Made by a program: the position numbers and the translations under genes. A DNA stretch of 64,000 nucleotides from Aedes albopictus (Eukaryota; Arthropoda; Insecta; Diptera; Culicidae): contig NC_085138.1 in NCBI RefSeq assembly GCF_035046485.1, positions 87,841,228-87,905,227 on the forward strand. Direction: 5' to 3'. The notes beneath the pieces are model-generated. The model did no database searches, was not told where the DNA came from, and saw nothing but the letters and a program-made list of their open reading frames with translations. How positions within the stretch are numbered: position 1 is the first letter of the stretch; every line of letters starts with the position of its first letter. Of the stretch, positions 10,871-22,361 are shown piece after piece.

Positions 10871-11289
10871 ATACGTATGCGATTTTCGGCGGTGAAATTT
10901 TAACTGGATTATCCTTTGAAATACGCGTTTAAAATTCTTTCTCGTATCGGTATACCATAAAGTTTCGGCAGGCGCATGTAATGTGCATGATGAAAAACTG
11001 CTAATCGTCGGATAATAAGCAGAAAATAGTAAAACAGTTCCGAAAACTGAATCAGACAATAGCGAAAGGGGCATCACAGTTTCTGCTTTTTTTGTCGAAA
11101 GTGATCTAAAACGTACTGGCGCCGTACTGGTTTGGGCTCCCACTGGAACGATAGCCTAACAAATATACACAACCTGTGGCCTGCTCGCTGTTCTGCTGCT
11201 GTGGTTGTTGCTGTTGTGTTGGTTCCTGCTGCTGTTGCTTGTGCATCGTCTCTCATCCAACTCATCCGGTGGATCTATATCTGATTGAT

Positions 11290-12201
11290 ATGACGAGACG
11301 AAATAAACCGAAGCGACAACTGAGTGACTCTCCCAATGGAGGGGATTCAGTTGGTTCAATAGCAAAACAACACTGTGGTGATGCTGAGTCTTCTCTCTGT
11401 GGAGAAGAGGAATCATCGGATTTGGATGAAGAGTTGTCTCTGAGAGCCCTCTACAAACTCATCAAACAAGATATATCGAAAGCTAACAAAGATATGACAA
11501 AACAACTGAATGGGATGGCCAATGAAATACATGAAGCTGTATCGCAGCTGAAATCGGATGTCGGGTCTATTAAATTATCGCAGGAATTTCTCTCCAACGA
11601 ATTTGAACAACTCAAAATTGATATCTCCAGCAACAAATCAGCGATAGCATCCGTCACCAAGAACATCGCCAGAGTGAACGATACGTGTACAACCAATGAG
11701 AAGCATATCAACGAAATTAATTTTAAACTCAACAGTCTGCGCCAAACTACAATGGAAGGACATCTACTGATCTGTAATGTGGTAAGGACCACTGATGAGA
11801 AACTCAACGAGATCTTCAGCAACATTTTGGTTCAGTTGGGTGTCCAGTGTAAGGCTCAAGACATCCAAGGAATTGCCAGGCTGTCGTCTTCGAATAAAGA
11901 TGGAATGCAGCCTATCCTGGTCCGTTTTTCAAATGTCGTCTTTAAGGAGAGCATAATGAAGGCCACTCCGGAAAATCCGATCACATGTGAGTCGATCGGT
12001 CGTGGAGTAAAGCAGAGGATATACTTCAATCACCGATTGACAAGTGCGAACCGATTGTTGTTGAATGAGGCTCGGAAGTTCAAACGCGTCAATAATTTTA
12101 AATTTGTCTGGTATTCCAACGGGGATATTTTTCTACGTAAAGATGAGAACTCTAAGGCAATTCATGTGAGAAATACTAGTGTTTTATCTTCCATGGTGTA
12201 A
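11290..12201 (+). CDS. LINE ORF1 protein (coiled-coil, RRM-like)
   Basis: Intact 303-aa frame starting at MTRRNKPKRQLSDSP. A basic N terminus is followed by an acidic serine-rich stretch (EEESSDLDEELS) and a long coiled coil (about 60-165, heptads such as LKSDVGSIKLSQEFL). The C-terminal half (GHLLICNV..., then PILVRFSNVVFKESI) resembles the RRM/C-terminal region of L1-like ORF1 proteins. Family role: trimeric RNA-binding nucleic-acid chaperone of the retrotransposon RNP. An upstream in-frame ATG at 11176 would add a cysteine-rich, low-complexity leader encoded by CTG/TGT repeats; I prefer 11290. The stop is 43 bp before ORF2. Confidence 0.75.
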   Translation: MTRRNKPKRQLSDSPNGGDSVGSIAKQHCGDAESSLCGEEESSDLDEELSLRALYKLIKQDISKANKDMTKQLNGMANEIHEAVSQLKSDVGSIKLSQEFLSNEFEQLKIDISSNKSAIASVTKNIARVNDTCTTNEKHINEINFKLNSLRQTTMEGHLLICNVVRTTDEKLNEIFSNILVQLGVQCKAQDIQGIARLSSSNKDGMQPILVRFSNVVFKESIMKATPENPITCESIGRGVKQRIYFNHRLTSANRLLLNEARKFKRVNNFKFVWYSNGDIFLRKDENSKAIHVRNTSVLSSMV

Positions 12202-12244
12202 TTTTTATTTTTTTTTCTGAATAGTTTAATTAGATCTTGTTTAA

Positions 12245-15049
12245 ATGGATAATGATTTGGAGTTAATCAAGGAATTAAATGTTGAATTCTATTTAAAAGA
12301 AATAAAACTAGAAAATGAAAACCTCAATATATTGTATTTAAACACAAGAAGCTGTCGAAATAAGGAAGAAGCATTACATCAACTTATCAGCGAGTTAGAA
12401 GGGAATGTTCATGTGGTGTTTTTTTCGGAAACTTGGTTGTACAAGAACGAAATTTACAATTTATCGGGATATGATGTGTATCATTGTTGTAGAGACGGAA
12501 GAGGAGGAGGTGTGTCGATATTTATCCTCTCGGAGTTACGTAGCCAATTAATGTTGGAAATAAGCTCGAGTGATAGTAATTTCCTTATTGTTGAACTAAT
12601 TGACCAAAAAGTGAAAATAATGGGTGTGTATAACTCTGGAAGGTCAGTGCCGTTGTTTTTGAATCAGCTGGAACAAATTTTAAGTAACTTTAAAAGAATG
12701 ATTGTGTGTGGAGATTTCAATATCAATTTCTTAGATTTTTCCGGAGAAGTAGTTCAGCAGTACATGTGCAAAATCCAAAGCTTAGGTTATATTATACTTA
12801 ACAAAATAGACACTCGTTATGCCACTCGAATATCTAATACAATTTCTACTGTAATTGATCATTTTATCACTGATATATTTGAATATGATTTGAAGTTGTG
12901 CATTAAAGATACGGAGCGTTGCATATCAGACCATAAAACTCTTATTTTGTCAATAAAAGTATCGGAAGTGTTGAAGGATAAATTCATTGATAAGAAGATT
13001 ATTATAAATTACGATAATATTATGAGATCTGTCTCGCAAAACACATTTGAGACCTGTCATAGTTTTGATGAAATGATTTGAACGCTTAATGAGATTATAA
13101 CTAACAACAGGACAGAGTTCATAAAAGGAAGAAAGGCAGTGGTCATTCGGAAGCCCTATATAAATAATGAAATCTTAGCTGAAATTCGGCGTAAAAATGA
13201 GTTATACAGGCAATATAAGACATCTGTAGTTAACTCCTTGAGAGAAGACTTGTATACTTCGTATGTCAGAAAACGGAATCAGTTGAAGAACAGAATAAAA
13301 TTCGCTAAAGAACAATACTATTAACATAAAATATGCCAGAATATCCCTAACTATAAAAGAACATGGAGTACCCTAAGGGAAATAATTTTCCAAAAGGTTT
13401 CTAATAAAACATCTTCGCAAACTTTGTCAATCATGGAAAACAATGTGCTTATTGAATCAGACGCTCAAATATCAAACTGTTTCAATGAATATTTCATTAA
13501 CATTGGTTGGAATATCCAACAAGGTGGTATGGAAAACAACAGTTTTCTAGCGTATTTAAGTCCTGCACCAGTAACCAGTTTTTCTTTTTCCGCTATTGAT
13601 TCAAATAAAACCAGAACTGTAATAAATTCTCTTAACTCAGTTGCGGCAGTTGGACTAGACAACATTTCTGTAAAATTCATGCAAAAATGTGCTACACTTA
13701 TTTCCCCTAAAATTACCGAAATAGTAAATAATATGATTCAATCTGCTCAATTTGAAGACTGTTTGAAGGTAGCAAAAATTGTTCCACTTTACAAATCAGG
13801 TGATAAATTCACAAAATCAAATTATAGACCAATTTCAATTTTACCAGCACTTTCAAAGATTCCCGAGAGTATTATGAATGAACAAATTAAAACATACTTG
13901 CTGCAAAATGAGGTCCTTAATAAAAACCAGTTTGGTTTCTTAACCAAGAAAAGTACTGAAACTGCATCTCTAGAATTATCAAATTTCATAATAACAGTGT
14001 TAGACGAAGAAGAGTATGTTGGCTGTATTTTCATAGATCTACGTAAAGCTTTTGATTGTATTCCACATGAGACCCTATTAGCTAAATTGAGATTCTATGG
14101 TTTCACATCTTCAGCGGTGAATTTACTAAAATCGTACCTTTCAAATAGAAAGCAGCAATGTCAAGTAAATGGATTTCTTAGTGAACCGTTGCTTATAAAA
14201 TCCGGTGTACCTCAAGGGTCTATAATAGGTCCTATGCTATTCAATATTTTCATCAACGATTTATTTAATGTTCCGTTGAACGGAAAATTACAGTGTTATG
14301 CTGACGATGCTGTACTAAAATACAAAGCGAAAGATTTGGAGTCGTTACAAAGTATAATGCAACACGATCTCGAATTGCTCCCTCACTGGTTCTCTGCAAA
14401 CAAAATGCAAATTAACAGTGAAAAATCAAATTTCATTATATTTTCTCTAAAAAAATTCTAATCTCCTTGCATTGATTTGTTTATAAATAATGTTCGCCTT
14501 TGTCAAGTCACAGAAGTTGATTATTTAGGTTTAGCGATTGACAACAATTTGAATTGGAAAAAGCACATAACACTAGTGAGAAACAAAATTACTCCTATCA
14601 TTTTTGCTCTCAGGTAGGTTAGAAATTGCTTGAATATTCGTAGTTGTTGGCAGTTATACAATGCGTTCATATTATCACATTTATCTTACATGAGTACGAT
14701 TAGGGGATCAGCTGCAGCATCTCATTTAAATGTATTAAAAGTTCTCCAGAATAGGGCAGTTAAAATTATTAAAAAACTTCCTGTTTTATTCCCCAGTGCC
14801 AGCTTGTATTCACCAGGGATTCTCCCAATACATTTACTACACAAATATAACTGTCTGCTACTTGTATTTAAAATTAAAAACAATATGGTGAACTCGAATA
14901 CTCGCCTAATTGAATTGCAAGAATTACACTCTCACGAAACAAGGTCAAGAGGAAATTTTTACGTTTCAAGACCACGAACAGAGCTCGCTTTGAAACAATT
15001 CTTCTATTCCGGTATAACTCAGTTTAATGCGAAATTTATCATATTGTAA
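12245..15049 (+). pseudogene. LINE ORF2 (endonuclease-RT) with four nonsense codons
   Basis: A single reading frame of about 934 codons with no frameshift but four stops: TGA at 13079, TAA at 13322, TAA at 14459, TAG at 14615. APE-type endonuclease motifs are present: NTRSCRNK, FFSETWL, VCGDFNIN, TVIDHFITD, SDHKTL. The reverse transcriptase follows: KSNYRPISILPALSK, FIDLRKAFDCIPH, GVPQGSIIGPMLFNIFIND and the catalytic CYADDAVLKY. The thumb/C-terminal region reaches 15049. Function in the family: target-primed reverse transcription. Four point mutations with an otherwise clean frame suggest a fairly recent death. Confidence 0.85.
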
Positions 15050-15250
15050 AAAAAATTAAAAAAATATTTGTGAGAAAATAATTGAATTTGTACTTGAATT
15101 GAAAATTGTAATTTAGTGTTAAGGTTTACATAAGTTAGTTTGTAAGATAACCAGCTTGCTCTCTCGAAATTGTCTCTGGAGGAGTGGCTGGCCACAGTTA
15201 ATTTTGTAACTTTTACAGCTGCATAAATAAATAAAGCAAAAAAAAAAAAC

Positions 15251-16400
15251 TTTTCGACAGCACCTTAGAAGCTTTGGGGTGAGTCGATTCACCGTCGAAC
15301 GCACGCGGAAGACAACCGGTCACAAGGTACGGTGCTGATGCAGTACCATATAGGTAACCGTCAGCAACTCGTAAGTTCGAATGGGTTCTAATGGCGAGGA
15401 ATGAAAAATGACGCCTTGGAGCAGACGATCAGATAGATGCACCAACACTTGACGCTAAATTTTCTGTTGATCAGCAATGATGACGAAACGAGACATCCGG
15501 AAGCGTAGGAGAATGCTATACTTCTTGAAAAATATGAAAATGAACATGAAAGATGGAGCCCACCATTTAGAGCGTCGTTTATCAAGACGCCGCTATCGGT
15601 TACGCATGAAGTATCGAATACGACGCGAGGTTTCATCGTAGCGCTGGACGAATGATGCATGCAGATGCAGTGATGAGGCATATAGTATGTTTTCTCGCCA
15701 GGCGGCAAGACTTCGTTGCTAGGATAAATCGTCGCCATTTGCCGTAGTTGGAGGTATTCCTGAAAGAACGCCTCGTAGTCTCCCAACAACTGTGGGTCTG
15801 ACTGCAGTCGTCGTTCAAGTGACATGGAATGGTGAATGTTTCGAACCTCTCCAAGTTTCTTGGGGAGTGAAACCACAAATCGCCCTAAAAAAGCGTGAGT
15901 TGTGGTTGCGGCAAAGCGAGTTTCACATGATCGTTCTTCAACTGAGAGGGTTTCGTTTTCGAGTGGCAGGACTCCACCTCCCAGAAACGAGCCAGCTACT
16001 TTTCCAAACCTGCGTTGGTGCTGCTGACAAGAGCGACGGCGGATGGATTTGTCTCCATGGCGTCGTATTTACCGGAAACTATCCACCCAAAGACGGTTTC
16101 CTTGAGATGGGGAATCTCCAGTTCAAGATCTACGAATCCTTTCAGCAACAGGCGGTAGTAAACCTCAGCTCCTAGCTATAGTAAAACTCAGTCGACACGG
16201 TTAGGTTCAAAGAAGTGAGGATCGGCGAGTTGAACAAACGATGGGACATTCCAATGATCGCTGTGCAACCGATTTGATGGCTAGATAGGTTTGAGTTCCG
16301 GCAAGATGTGGAACTTGAGATCGATAGCGTAGTCCGTACAGCGTAAACGGATTGCTGCCATCGCCGATTACCTAGATGTAGCAGTACTAGGTCCAACGCC
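15251..16400 (-). pseudogene. BEL/Pao pol relic, upstream part (protease to RT)
   Basis: Minus strand, reading leftward: YYLLLKGFVDLELEIPHLKE and VFGWIVSGKYDAME near 16180-16040, the protease-RT linker typical of BEL/Pao. Then RRLQSDPQLLGDYEAFFQEY near 15820 and TYYMPHHC with KPRVVFDTS..DSGVLINDALNGG near 15690-15570, the start of the RT domain. Frames shift several times. It continues at 10870 on the other side of the LINE insertion. Confidence 0.75.
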
Positions 16401-16630
16401 CTGAAACGTTAGGAGATCGTGCTGCCGTGGAAGCTCTTCTTCTGCGCTAGGTGTTCTCTGAGCAAGTTGCGTTCGAAGCAACAGCCCAGGAGCGTTTCCG
16501 GACGAATGACCAGAGTTGAAGGTTCGACCAAAGCAGTGGTTGCGGGATCGGTAGCAAAAACTTCCTATTGCGAGGCGGAGGAATTGTCTAAAGCTGGTGC
16601 GATTGAAGGCTGACCTTGTGGGATAATGTT
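16401..16630 (-). pseudogene. BEL/Pao gag-protease boundary remnant
   Basis: Continues the minus-strand BEL/Pao polyprotein upstream: phrases such as TLVIRPETLLGCCFERNLL precede the protease-linker region, with in-frame stops. No LTR recognised upstream, so the element is 5'-truncated here. Confidence 0.45.
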
Positions 16631-17345
16631 TTTATTTTATTGTGATAGCGAATAATATTGTCCTTGGCTGGATCCGCTGCTTGCAGTGCGCAAATCGTGT
16701 AGTGCTAAACCAGTCCTCCACACTACTGTCAAATGAGAGGATTTTGAAAACCAGGAGGTTAACGCGGGATATTTGGCCAGGTGGTGAGGAAGAAAGGAAG
16801 CTGCAGATGTTGTGTTGTTTCTTTGGGACACCAGAAAATTGTTCACGTCGAAATAGCGATACATTCACAGCGATACACAAAGCTGAGAATTCAGTCGAAA
16901 TAGCGATTCTCGAAATCCAACCGTGTCTTTCAATTTGCGGTATTCATGTCTTTCTTCACTTCCCAAGACACAATTCCATTGCTGATTGGTTTTGTTTGAT
17001 TTTATTAGGGTTAGGGTTTTATTGCAGCAATAATCACAACTCACAGTTTTATAACTGCATAGAATATTTTCAGTCTTCAAATTATGAAAAAGTAGTCCAA
17101 ATACAAACCATTTTCGAATAAAAATCCGAGGTACATAAAAGTTCGATAATAATCGAGATTTCTCTCTGCCACAACTTGTCACATAAAGCATTACATTTTT
17201 CAAAGCTTTGTATGATGTAGTATGAATGGGGCCAGTCGTGTTTAATAGTGTTTAATGATGCCTTGATCTAAATAAAAACAAACGGACAGAATCAATCAAC
17301 GTCCTGAAGAATTATATGGAGTGAACGATCTTGGTTATACTAGTT
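16631..17345. other. Unassigned spacer before IR copy 2
   Basis: No repeat end or gene recognised, except that the last ~100 bp (from about 17240, GTGTTTAATGATGCC..CTAAATAAA) matches the 3' flanks of the other IR copies. A short TTAGGGTTAGGG at ~17007 is only two units long. Confidence 0.4.
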
Positions 17346-19106
17346 TCACTTTGCGCATTGTTTCATGTTGTTGCGCTTTGTTCGAAATTCCATTCGCCGA
17401 TTTAAATATTTCATCAAGAACTCCAGTCCAAATACCACCAAGCTGGTCAATAAGCCAATCATTAACAGCACCCAAGTTGATACGACATCATCGAACGACA
17501 GCATCCCAGAGCTATCGACTTCAATCCACATGTGATCCTTCCTATCGCTAGCCACATACATACGCACCGTCTGTTCGTGCCATAGATTGAACAGTCCCGC
17601 TTCGAAAAATACTTTCTGTGTGTAGTAGAGCATCTCAGCGAATGGACTTTTCAGCCCAATCCAGTAGGTGATAATGGAGGTTGATCTTCGTTCATTGATC
17701 ATCACATATTTGGGTCGATGCAATTTGAAGTCATAGTTCCGCTTCAGTGATATCAAAGCAGAAGCCTCGCGATCAGTACTTAAATGTGCATGCTCTCCGT
17801 CTAGACTGAGGTCGGCATTGATGGGTTTATGCACCATCAGTGGACCTAGCAAGCGATCATATGCTAAATGTTGACCGATTATGAGATTTGCTGTAATTTT
17901 GAGACCCGACCTTGCGAGTTCATCCAGGGTTTTGATGCTTCCAATGGACGGTTTGTTCGTCATGAATTCAATCATTTTCGTTCCATATGCAGTGAACATC
18001 AGGAAGAAGAAGAAAATAATCGGAAGTATCAGAAGTTTTTCTTTCGCACTTGTGTGCTGTAAATTGTTTCTTCCAAAACCGCTTACTATCAATAAAATTG
18101 GACCGTTTTCATATAGCGTAGGAAATATTAAACTTATTACTGTGATCAGAATAATCGTCGATAAAAGTACAATCCAAGCTTCCCACGTGAAAGGTTTTGT
18201 GAACACTTCGACTGCATTGAATGGTCTACCTTGGGGCACCAAAATAACGCGAGAAATAGGAAAGGCACCAAAGATCAATCTGTAGTACGGGTGTATGGAT
18301 CCTGAAGGATCTTTTTGATCCAATGATATATCAATGTGAATAGCTAAGTACAGTCTATTCATGCATTCGAGGGATGGCATGTCCTCAGTGCAAATGTTCG
18401 GGTAATACGCCACCCCGGAGTTCAAGAAAACTGAAGTTTGATGTAACCAATTTTGTGCTGGATACCATGGCAAAGTTGTTTGAGTGAACGCAATAGGTCG
18501 TCCGTGCGAGTTCCGAATATAACTTTGGAGCAGATCCGTTGCAGGAGGAAAGTGTAACAAAACTTTCACTGATTTTCCTAAAAGCCCCATCTGGATGTTT
18601 TTTCTCTTCTTCGTACCTATGTAAGCAAGCTTATCAAACTCCAAAAAGGTCAGTAAATGTCCAATACTCTGGCTACCGTTAAAATTGTCAGTGTCTAGAA
18701 ACACCAAAAGGGGAGAATTGGTGTCCAAAAAAATGAAAAATCGTATCACAAACTGTGGACACTTTGATCCACTCAGGTCACGATCTCCCACGTAGACAAG
18801 CGTTATGTCCTGTTTACGAGGAAAACTTTCATAATTGACGTGAAATCTTTCATCCAGAACATATTTTGCAACGCCGTCTAGCAGCGATGACGAAATCAGC
18901 TTCCCGAACCAACCATCATCATCGGTTCCACCTGATAGGTCGTAGAATGTACACTTGAACCATCCGGGCTTTTGTTGGCCATAATGCTGTATCACTGAGA
19001 CAGTGTACTGCAGCAGTTCATCGGGTAGCGAATCTCCTATGGCCAAATGGAGGCAGAATGTTAAAAGCGCTACTAACTTCATACGACTAAATCCAAAACT
19101 TTGCAT
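17346..19106 (-). CDS. Divergent ionotropic receptor, copy 2
   Basis: 586 aa, same architecture as copy 1: signal peptide within 1-24, extracellular region ~25-300 with an S1-like lobe from ~195, TM1 ~310-332, pore loop ~337-352, TM2 ~357-378, S2 ~385-535, TM3 ~541-565. The first Met (MQSFGFSRMKLV) is the only start, because an in-frame TAG lies 18 codons upstream. From TM2 through TM3 it is almost identical to copy 1, while its first ~50 residues and upstream flank resemble copies 3 and 4, so it looks mosaic. The C-terminal tail ends early (..RNNMKQCAK) because of an indel relative to copy 1, losing about 23 residues of tail. Confidence 0.93.
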   Translation of the reverse strand: MQSFGFSRMKLVALLTFCLHLAIGDSLPDELLQYTVSVIQHYGQQKPGWFKCTFYDLSGGTDDDGWFGKLISSSLLDGVAKYVLDERFHVNYESFPRKQDITLVYVGDRDLSGSKCPQFVIRFFIFLDTNSPLLVFLDTDNFNGSQSIGHLLTFLEFDKLAYIGTKKRKNIQMGLLGKSVKVLLHFPPATDLLQSYIRNSHGRPIAFTQTTLPWYPAQNWLHQTSVFLNSGVAYYPNICTEDMPSLECMNRLYLAIHIDISLDQKDPSGSIHPYYRLIFGAFPISRVILVPQGRPFNAVEVFTKPFTWEAWIVLLSTIILITVISLIFPTLYENGPILLIVSGFGRNNLQHTSAKEKLLILPIIFFFFLMFTAYGTKMIEFMTNKPSIGSIKTLDELARSGLKITANLIIGQHLAYDRLLGPLMVHKPINADLSLDGEHAHLSTDREASALISLKRNYDFKLHRPKYVMINERRSTSIITYWIGLKSPFAEMLYYTQKVFFEAGLFNLWHEQTVRMYVASDRKDHMWIEVDSSGMLSFDDVVSTWVLLMIGLLTSLVVFGLEFLMKYLNRRMEFRTKRNNMKQCAK

Positions 19107-19860
19107 TTCCAGTCCTTTTCGATCACTTGTGGAACGCTTTTTAAAATATTTCTAAGCTTTTAATACTCAACTATTCATTGTTACGACCAATAGGGAATTG
19201 GTCCTAGTAATTAGCTTCGTACACTATTACATCCGCCCATGAATTCAAACCATTAACATTGTATGGTAATCGCGATAATCTCGGCTAGGACGTTTATTTT
19301 GCTCCTTTGGGTGCTGGCCGTTTTTTATGTTAAATATTTAAGTTATTTGTGGAAAGATAGCACGTTGGTTAAAAATGGGAACGATATTTTACAATATGAT
19401 AAATTTAGGTGCATGGGAAGACTTCTTTTTATTCTAACGGGTTCGATCCCGGTATGTCCAGGAGCTTTTCGTAAAGGAAGTTTCCTTGAATTCCTTAGAC
19501 ATAAAGCATTATTTAACCCTTCAGCAGCTACACTGTTGTATTTTGTACACGATTAAAAAAACTTGCCTGTTCTCAGGACCGGACAAATGTGGGGGCTCTT
19601 TACAAAGGATTTTTTTTTGCCCATATAACTTGGAAAAAATCTAAAAAATAATATGCATTTCTACAAAAATGTATTAAAAACTTTTAGTTTCTCTGATTAG
19701 AGTTAGTCGTTAGCTGTCTTTGTACGTAAAATCAAACTCAAGAGTTCCAAAAATACTTCTAAATTTCGGAAAAAAATCTTTAATTTTACCTAGAACTCCG
19801 TTGCTTCAATATGTTTTCAATAACTTTAGTTAGAAAAAAAATCTGGCAGGAACTTTAATT
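19107..19860 (-). promoter_or_regulatory. Duplicated upstream block of IR copy 2
   Basis: Conserved proximal 180 bp as in the other copies, with TATTAAAA (minus strand) about 35-45 bp upstream of the ATG. A truncated SINE-like piece follows (~19438-19505, with the B-box phrase GGGTTCGATCCCGG), then sequence shared with 25620-25930 and 31380-31500. A 97-codon plus-strand frame at 19263-19556 runs through the SINE piece and is not a gene. Confidence 0.55.
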
Positions 19861-20039
19861 TAGTCTAGTATTTCTTACATGGTTTATCGTCTTTGTCTTT
19901 AAAGATTTTGCTGTTCTGCTTGTCGTGTGGTCGTGGTTTTGCTTCTGTGGATATGTTACAATTTGTTTAGTTAATTTGTACAATTGTAAGTTAAAAATTA
20001 GCAAAAATAGGTAAAATCAAATCTATTTTATAAGAGTTC

Positions 20040-21255
20040 ATAGAAATGCCAGAAGTTTACTCCGGTAATTCCTCTAGAAGTTCTTCCGGGAATTCTTCTG
20101 GGAGTTCTTCGGGCAATTTCTGTTGCAGTTCCTCCAGGAATTATTCCAGAGGTTTCTTTAAGATTTCTTCCTGAAATTCTTCCAGAGGTTTCTAGAAGTT
20201 CCTGTGGGAATTTCTTGAGGATTTTCTCAAGGAAATCCTCCGGGTATATCTCTATGAGTTCCTTCGGGGATTTCTTACCGATTTTTTTTTCGGGAATTAC
20301 ACAAAGAGTTTTACCGTGAATGTCTCTAGAAGTTCTTCCGGGAATCCATCTGGGAGTACTTCTGGGAATTCGAACATCTTCGGGAACATCTTTACGGGTT
20401 TAGCGGGAAGAAGTTCCCCAGGAAAGTTCACTATGAGTTGCTCTGTAAGTTTTATCTAGGAGTTGCACTGGGTATGCCGGAGTTTTCTCCGAGAATTCCT
20501 TTAAGAATTCCCCGGAAGTTCCTCTAGAAGTTCTTCCGGAAATTCCTGTAAAGTTTTTTCAGTAATTCCTAAGGAGTTCCTTCAAGATATCTATTGGAAA
20601 TACATCCAGGAGTTTCCCCAAATCCTCTAGGAGTTCTCCCCGCAATTTCTCTAAACGTATCTCGAGGAATTCCTCTAGAAGTTGTTCCGGGAATCCCTTT
20701 ATGTGTTGATCCGGAAGTTCCTCTACGAGTTCTTTCGGAAATTTCTTCATGAATTTCCTGGGAATTCTTCTAGGAATTCCATCGAGAATTTTTCTACAAC
20801 TTTTATCAGGAAATTATGTAGGAGTTCATCCGGGAACTTTTAAGGAGTTCCTCTACGACCTCCTCTCTGAGTTCCTCAGGGAATTTCTTTACGAATTTCT
20901 TCGGGAATTCCGGAAATTCCTTTAAGTTCGTCCGGGAACTCATCTAGGAATACCTCTGGTAGTTTCTCTACGAGTTCTTCCTTGAATTTTTGTCCGAATT
21001 TTTCGGCAATTTCTCTAGGAGTACCTCAGAAAATTCCTCCGAAAGCTCCTCCGGCAATTTATTTACTAGTTGCTCTACAAGTATTTCTGAGAGTTGCACA
21101 AGGAATGACCAGCGTTTCCTCCGAAAATTCCTCTATGTGTTCCTCCGGTAATTTCTCTAAGAATTTCTCAGGAAATTCCTCTAAGAATTCGTCCGTGAAT
21201 TCCACTGACAGTTCCTCTGACAATTTCTCTAAGAGTTCTTCTAAGAACATCACCG
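20040..21255. repeat. GAATTCC minisatellite, array 1
   Basis: Degenerate repeats of short modules (GGAATTCCTC, GAGTTCTTCCGG, AATTTCTC) with spacing in multiples of 12. Open frames occur on both strands because the unit is nearly palindromic and a multiple of three (Ser/Asn-rich plus-strand, Glu/Leu-rich minus-strand peptides). Not regarded as coding. Confidence 0.75.
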
Positions 21256-21264
21256 GTTCAGTTA

Positions 21265-21560
21265 TAGTCTACGGCTATTTTCCTGCTTACCGTTCATCAG
21301 ATAATCAAAAATGCCGTGGATTTTCAATAGGAAACAATGGGGAAATATATCCCACCTTATGAACCATCGGTCGTTGAAATCGGTTCATATTTACTGTCTA
21401 AAAATGAGGTGACCTTTTTGTACACATACACACACATACATACATACATACATACAGACATCATCTCAACTCGTCGAGCTGAGTCAATTGGTATATAACA
21501 CTTGGTTCTTCCGGGGGCTCTATCTAATTTTCGTTTTTGGAGTACACCTTGGTGCACCAG
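21265..21560 (-). repeat. Inverted copy of the 60160-60600 repeat
   Basis: Contains, in reverse orientation, the same series as 60160-60600: TTCGTTTTTGGAGTAC, AACACTTG..TTCC, CAACTCGTCGAGCTGAGTC, a CA/TA microsatellite (21420-21458), AGGTGACCTTTTTGTAC, and the GATGAACGGTAAGCAGGAAA-type monomer end. A fragment of the window-end repeat family. Confidence 0.65.
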
Positions 21561-21663
21561 AAGGGCAAAAAATGGAAAAATTTCTGGAGCAATCCATGCA
21601 TGATTTTTTGATAGAATTCTGTGTGGAATTTCTAGAGTTATCTCCAATGGAATTTCTGAATAG

Positions 21664-22361
21664 ACAGTGGGATAAAATAGGTATAAAACGCGAATAAATT
21701 CAATATCTTTACTCGGAGTGGATGGATTTGAATGAATTTTTGACACAAACTGCAAAAATCTCTATAGTTTCAGATAAGGTAGGTGTCATTCGCTGCACGA
21801 TGCTGGAAATCAGTGTATTGAGCTCGTTTTACCCCGTGCTCTCTTTCTCAGACTTTTTTGAGAAAAATTTCATCTATTCCCGACTGGCGTGCAAAATGGA
21901 TGACTTTTTTTACTCGTATTTATGTAGAAACTTCCATAGTATCGGAAATTTGGCATAGGATTGGTCTTTATCTTGTAGATTGCGTTCCACTCCGAGCGAA
22001 AATGCATGTGAAAATTTCAAGAAATAGGGGATATCAGGGTTATTTGAATATATTCCAATTTTTAATGCCGTACGGTGAGCCAAACCAGCTCCGTTCGATA
22101 CTACGGGAGTTTTAACATAAACATGAATAAAATAAATAATTTATTTTGCATTCCAGAGTTTTTTCAAAAAGGTGAAAATGAGAGAGAGTGGGGTAAAACA
22201 GGTCCAATACACTGATTTCCAGCATCGTGCGGCGAATGACACCCTCCTTATCTGAAACTGTAGAGATTTTTGCAGTTTGTGTTAAATTTCATTCGAATCC
22301 ATCCACTCCGAGCAAAGATATTGAATTTATTCGCGTTTTTTACCTATTTTTCCCATTGTGC
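21664..22361. mobile_element. ~700-bp element with ~190-bp inverted arms
   Basis: Arms at about 21664-21865 and 22155-22361 are inverted copies (left CAGTGGGATAAAATAGG; right reverse complement CAATGGGAAAAATAGG; both continue through AACGCGAATAAATTCAA and GATGCTGGAAATCAGTGTAT). The loop is unique and there is no transposase. A long-TIR non-autonomous DNA element; superfamily unassigned. Confidence 0.7.

Larger units (their letters stand above)
11170..15250 (+). mobile_element. Near-complete non-LTR retrotransposon (CR1/L2-type)
   Basis: Plus-strand element with two ORFs (11290-12201 and 12245-15049), a short 3' UTR and an A-rich tail (..AATAAATAAAGC then a run of A at ~15238-15250). It interrupts the minus-strand BEL/Pao relic: RT sequences of that element lie on both sides, so this is the younger insertion. 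The exact 5' end could not be fixed and no target duplication was confirmed. Clade placement among CR1/L2/Daphne-like groups is tentative. Confidence 0.8.

Noticed and set aside
17005..17020. TTAGGG telomere-like repeat
   Set aside because: Only two units; mosquitoes of this group are not known for TTAGGG telomeres.
19263..19556. Conserved 97-aa plus-strand frame upstream of IR copies 2 and 3 (also 25330-25623; shortened at 31084-31296)
   Set aside because: Conservation follows from the segmental duplication. The C-terminal part is translated SINE sequence, the frame breaks in copy 4 by one base, and copies 1 and 5 lack it.
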